Assembly: GCA_046759385.1 (NCBI GenBank)
Contig: JBHICC010000007.1
Span: forward strand, 1-64,000
DNA length: 64,000 bases
From: JBHICC01 sp046759385
Lineage (GTDB): Bacteria > Pseudomonadota > Gammaproteobacteria > Acidiferrobacterales > SPGG2
Direction: 5' to 3'
Within the stretch, counting starts at the first letter, position 1; each line of letters starts with the position of its first letter. Of the stretch, positions 60,671 through 64,000 are shown one piece after another. The notes under the pieces are model-generated. The model did no database searches. It was given only the letters and a program-made list of their open reading frames with translations, and was not told where the DNA came from. A program made the translations under genes and the position numbers.

Positions 60671-62638
60671 CTACCGATGCAAAAAGAACGTGATCAGAAG
60701 AAAAAGCCCCAGGATCATGGCAAACGCGTAGTGATATACGTAACCCGTCTGGATGTAACGAATTACCGACGCAAACCAAGCGACAACTCTTGCGGTGCCA
60801 TTGACGGCGAGTCCGTCGATCAGCCTGACGTCGCCGACCCGCCAGAACACGCGACCGATCTTGCGCGCCCCGCCGGCAAACACGACATCATTGATGTCAT
60901 CGAGAAAGTACTTACGCACAAGCAGGGCGTAGACCCAATGGGCGCGTGAACTAATTACGTCGGGCAAATGCGGGCGCCGCAGGTAAAGCAACCAAGCCGT
61001 GATAATGCCGGCAACCGCCAGCAGAAACGGCAGCGACTCCAAACCGTGGGCGACAAACGGACCCAGACCGTTGTAATGGACACCAACCTGTCCGAGCACA
61101 TCATGCAACGGCGCCACTTTCAAGGACTCACCGAACAAGTCACCGAACAGCATAGGTTCAATCAACATCCCGCCGGCAATCGCCGACGGGATTGCGAGCA
61201 TTACGAGCGGAAACGTGACGACAAACGGAGATTCTCTGACGTGATGGAATGTATGGTCATCCATGCGCGGCTTTCCGTGAAAGGTCAGAAAAACCATGCG
61301 GAAAGTATAGAGTGCGGTGATGAACACCCCTGCCATCACAGCAACATAGGCAAACCCACTCCCCGCTATATGCGATTCGCCGACGGCAAGGATGATTGAG
61401 TCCTTGGAGAAAAAACCAGCGAGCGGCGGGATACCACAAAGCGCGAGCGCACCGATCAAGGTCGTCCAATATGTGATCGGCATACGTTTGCGCAACCCAC
61501 CCATCTTGCGCATATCCTGTTCATGATGAAGCGCGATGATTACCGATCCCGCTCCTAAGAACAGTAGAGCCTTGAAGAACGCATGGGTCGTCAGGTGAAA
61601 GATGCCCGCCGCGTACGCCGAGACGCCGTTTGCGACCATCATGTAACCCAATTGCGAGATCGTCGAATAAGCGACTACGCGTTTTATATCGTTTTGTACG
61701 ATGGCTACGAAGCCGAGAAAGAGCGCGGTGATTGTTCCGATGATCAGCACCACACTCAGAGCTATTTCCGACAACTCGTAGAGCGGTGACATGCGCGCCA
61801 CCATGAAGACCCCAGCCGTGACCATTGTTGCAGCATGAATAAGAGCAGAGATCGGAGTGGGGCCTTCCATGGAGTCCGGCAGCCACACGTGCAACGGCAC
61901 TTGTGCTGACTTACCCATCGCACCGATGAACAAAAGGATGCAGATCAATGTGATGAGGTTCCAGTCCACGCCCGCCACCCATTGCACGTTCGTCGAGGCT
62001 AGCTGCGGTGCAATCCCAAAGACCGCGGCATAGTCGAGACTGCCGAAATACCTATAGATCACGGCGATACCCAGCAGGAATCCGAAATCGCCAACCCGGT
62101 TGACGATAAAGGCTTTCAGATTTGCGTAGATGGCCGAGTCGCGTTCAAACCAGAAGCCGATCAGCAAATAGGATAAGAGACCAACTCCTTCCCAGCCGAA
62201 GAAAAGCTGTAAGAAATTGTTCGACATCACGAGCATCAACATGAAAAAGGTAAACAAGGCTGTATAGCTGAAGAAGCGCTGGTACCCGGGATCGTCGTGC
62301 ATGTAGCCGATCGTGTAGACGTGCACCATCAGGGACACAAAAGTGACTACCGTGATCATGACGGCAGTTAGCGGATCGATGAGAAAGCCTATCTCCAGCG
62401 GGATGCCTCCACTCACCGCCCATGTATAGACTGGACCATTGAACTCATTGCCGTCGACTAACACATCCTTGGCCACGATAAGCGAGAGGAAAAACGAGAT
62501 CGCTACACCCAGAATGGCCGCGGTGTGCGCCCCACGTCGGCCGACCTTCCAGCCAAAGACGCCAGCGACAATCGAGCCGATCAGGCACGCTAGTGGGATC
62601 GCAAGGTAAATGGTCATCATATCCATGCTCAGCGTCAT
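60671..62638 (-). CDS. nuoL: NADH-quinone oxidoreductase subunit L
   Basis: Largest membrane antiporter-like subunit, 655 residues, with the long C-terminal lateral helix region. Key segments: FFGWEGVGLLSYLLIGFW, GKSAQVPLHVWLPDSMEGPT and IKRVVAYSTISQLGYM. Its start overlaps nuoK by four bases. Confidence 0.97.
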   Translation of the reverse strand: MTLSMDMMTIYLAIPLACLIGSIVAGVFGWKVGRRGAHTAAILGVAISFFLSLIVAKDVLVDGNEFNGPVYTWAVSGGIPLEIGFLIDPLTAVMITVVTFVSLMVHVYTIGYMHDDPGYQRFFSYTALFTFFMLMLVMSNNFLQLFFGWEGVGLLSYLLIGFWFERDSAIYANLKAFIVNRVGDFGFLLGIAVIYRYFGSLDYAAVFGIAPQLASTNVQWVAGVDWNLITLICILLFIGAMGKSAQVPLHVWLPDSMEGPTPISALIHAATMVTAGVFMVARMSPLYELSEIALSVVLIIGTITALFLGFVAIVQNDIKRVVAYSTISQLGYMMVANGVSAYAAGIFHLTTHAFFKALLFLGAGSVIIALHHEQDMRKMGGLRKRMPITYWTTLIGALALCGIPPLAGFFSKDSIILAVGESHIAGSGFAYVAVMAGVFITALYTFRMVFLTFHGKPRMDDHTFHHVRESPFVVTFPLVMLAIPSAIAGGMLIEPMLFGDLFGESLKVAPLHDVLGQVGVHYNGLGPFVAHGLESLPFLLAVAGIITAWLLYLRRPHLPDVISSRAHWVYALLVRKYFLDDINDVVFAGGARKIGRVFWRVGDVRLIDGLAVNGTARVVAWFASVIRYIQTGYVYHYAFAMILGLFLLITFFLHR

Positions 62639-62940
62639 CCCTTAAGCGCGTCTAGATCCTCGACGTTGATCGTGCGGCGGTTGCGGAAGAGCACCACAAG
62701 TATGGCAAGACCGATGGCCGCCTCCGCTGCGGCTACGGTGAGTATGAAGAACACGAACACTTGCCCGGCAATGTCCCCTAGGTAATGCGAAAAAGCGATG
62801 AAGTTAATGTTAACCGCCAGGAGCATAAGCTCGATGGCCATGAGGAGAATCACCACATTCTTTCGATTCAAGAATATGCCGACAACACTGATGGCAAACA
62901 GCAACGCGCCCAATATCAGGTAATGAGATAGCGGGATCAT
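62635..62940 (-). CDS. nuoK: NADH-quinone oxidoreductase subunit K
   Basis: 101-residue three-helix subunit with two conserved membrane glutamates (IELMLLAVN and AAEAAIGLAI). It overlaps nuoL and is separated from nuoJ by a palindromic element. Confidence 0.97.
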   Translation of the reverse strand: MIPLSHYLILGALLFAISVVGIFLNRKNVVILLMAIELMLLAVNINFIAFSHYLGDIAGQVFVFFILTVAAAEAAIGLAILVVLFRNRRTINVEDLDALKG

Positions 62941-62978
62941 TTAGTTTCGCCGCCTCATTCGCTTTGCTGTCACGAATA

Positions 62979-63066
62979 GAAAGTAGCGAGTTGCGGGTAT
63001 CGAGTAGCGAAGCGAAAAGTTGGCCAACCCCTCGCTACCAGCCACTCGCCACTAGCAACTATTTTC
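62979..63066. repeat. heptad-word palindromic element E
   Basis: In the nuoJ-nuoK gap. The left arm has the words GTAGCGA, GTTGCGG, GTATCGA, GTAGCGA in phase of seven. The right arm, read on the minus strand, gives AGTTGCT, AGTGGCG, AGTGGCT, GGTAGCG. The two meet at the perfect palindrome GTTGGCCAAC (63019-63028), so a long imperfect hairpin of about 40-base arms is possible. Confidence 0.65.
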
Positions 63067-63670
63067 ATGTTTTTTTCTCTGTCGGCATTTTGATCAGGCG
63101 CACGCGCTCGCCGCGCTGTACACGAACCTGATGCCGTGGGTCTTGGTACCTCGTGTCCTTGCGCCTGCGCAAGGCCAGCGCGATCGCGGCGATGATGGCT
63201 ACCAGCAGAATCAACGCCGCGATCTCAAACGGATAAACGTATAACGTGTACAGCACTCGCCCCAGCTCACGCGTGTTGCTGTAGTCCGCCGCATGTCGTT
63301 CGGGAGCGGGGACTTGTTCAAGACCAAACTGCGCTGGACCAAGAATAATGGCCATCTCAAGCACCAACAGCACTGCCACAAAACCGCCGATGGGCAGATA
63401 CTCCCCAAACCCCTCTCGCAGGCGCACCAAGTTAACGTCGAGCATCATCACGACGAACAAGAACAACACCATCACGGCGCCGACGTAAACGAGCACCAAA
63501 GCAATGGCCAAAAACTCCGCCTCAAGCATCAACCAGAGCCCGGCCGCGTTGAAAAACGCCAACACCAGGAACAAAGCGGCCTTCACAGGGTTGCGTATGG
63601 TGATCACCATCACCGCCGCTGCAACCAGCACGGTAGCGAAGAGATAGAATACAAGCTGTTCGAAAGTCAT
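63065..63670 (-). CDS. nuoJ: NADH-quinone oxidoreductase subunit J
   Basis: 201-residue membrane subunit with five helices. It has VMVITIRNPVKAALFLVLAF and the conserved LVYVGAVMVLFLFVVMML stretch. The basic C-terminal tail is cytoplasmic. It sits 37 bases after nuoI. Confidence 0.96.
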   Translation of the reverse strand: MTFEQLVFYLFATVLVAAAVMVITIRNPVKAALFLVLAFFNAAGLWLMLEAEFLAIALVLVYVGAVMVLFLFVVMMLDVNLVRLREGFGEYLPIGGFVAVLLVLEMAIILGPAQFGLEQVPAPERHAADYSNTRELGRVLYTLYVYPFEIAALILLVAIIAAIALALRRRKDTRYQDPRHQVRVQRGERVRLIKMPTEKKT

Positions 63671-63707
63671 ATACTGGTCGGCAGTAAGGAGTGGTCAGGC
63701 CCTTGCA

Positions 63708-64000
63708 CTATCTATATCTCGCGTCTGCTGCCCGATCAGCAGCGATCTGCTTCTCGAACTTATCGCCGACTGCCAGCAATTGTTGTTTATTAATGATATT
63801 CTCGCCCCGATTCTCAAAATGAAACTCAAAGAAGCGGGTCTCCACGATTGAATCTACAGGGCAGGACTCTTCGCAGAAGCCACAGTAGATACATTTAAAC
63901 AAATCGATGTCGTAGCGCGTCGTGCGCCGGGTGCCGTCGGCACGTTCCTCAGATTCAATTGTAATGGCCAACGCCGGACAAACGGCTTCACATAGCTTAC
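63708..64000 (-). CDS. nuoI: NADH-quinone oxidoreductase subunit I, 5' end cut by window edge
   Basis: Complex I subunit carrying two [4Fe-4S] clusters. The frame is open to the window edge; the first visible residues are KLCEAVCPALAITIE, part of the first ferredoxin motif, followed by CIYCGFCEESCPVD, the second motif, and the C-terminus. About the N-terminal half is missing. It is first of the visible nuoI-J-K-L-M-N run, all on the minus strand. Confidence 0.95.
   Translation of the reverse strand, partial: KLCEAVCPALAITIESEERADGTRRTTRYDIDLFKCIYCGFCEESCPVDSIVETRFFEFHFENRGENIINKQQLLAVGDKFEKQIAADRAADARYR

Overview
The window is a stretch of bacterial chromosome that looks gammaproteobacterial. 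The evidence is gene order and gene type: initiator tRNA followed by rimP-nusA-infB-rbfA-truB-rpsO-pnp, queA-tgt-yajC-secD-secF, pcnB-folK-dNK-panB, dksA with the gammaproteobacterial sequence, a CnoX/YbbN-type chaperedoxin, and a pcnB gene that appears to begin with AUU as in Escherichia coli. A hopanoid operon and a complete distal nuo operon point to a respiring, hopanoid-making lineage. No genus can be named from the sequence alone. Coding density is high, and no insertion sequence, prophage or CRISPR array is visible.

Layout. 1-11 kb holds isoprenoid and hopanoid genes: hpnH-hpnB-exported hydrolase-squalene synthase-shc on the minus strand (shc runs off the left edge), then divergent dxs, a degenerate CPBP protein and ispG. 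11-14 kb carries a DsbA-family oxidoreductase, a Sel1-repeat protein and an orphan CheR. 14-23 kb carries riboflavin and linked genes (ribBA-ribH-nusB-thiL-pgpA and glyA-nrdR-ribD-ribE). The usual continuity of that run is broken by an oppositely oriented Ser/Thr kinase and secreted-protein pair. 23-26 kb has an isolated VWA lipoprotein plus multi-spanning coiled-coil membrane protein unit with its own terminator and probable promoter. 26-35 kb holds secDF-yajC-tgt-queA, tRNA-Leu, panB-dNK-folK-pcnB and tRNA-Glu. 35-46 kb is mixed: cnoX, a membrane ankyrin protein, an unknown membrane protein, an esterase, a rhodanese, an aminotransferase, dksA, pyrC, uppP, a receiver-degenerate-GGDEF protein and yheT. 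46-55.5 kb is the translation/transcription operon ending upstream at tRNA-fMet. 55.5-64 kb is a membrane protein, yfcE-like phosphodiesterase and cysZ behind nuoI(partial)-J-K-L-M-N.

How it fits together. Dxs and IspG belong to the MEP pathway, which makes the isoprenoid units condensed elsewhere to farnesyl diphosphate. Squalene synthase, Shc, HpnH and HpnB then make and modify hopanoids. Rib genes supply flavins for the flavin-dependent respiratory chain represented by nuo. ThiL and PanB/FolK supply thiamine diphosphate, pantothenate and folate.

Most notable observations: a non-AUG (ATT) start for pcnB behind a strong Shine-Dalgarno sequence; five intergenic palindromes built from degenerate 7-base words; a 57-codon leader ORF with a perfect AGGAGG overlapping dxs; the self-contained VWA/membrane unit; the kinase pair splitting the rib operon; a CPBP-family protein that has lost its glutamates; and a membrane protein with a duplicated GANLP/GVDR two-helix unit fused to ankyrin repeats.
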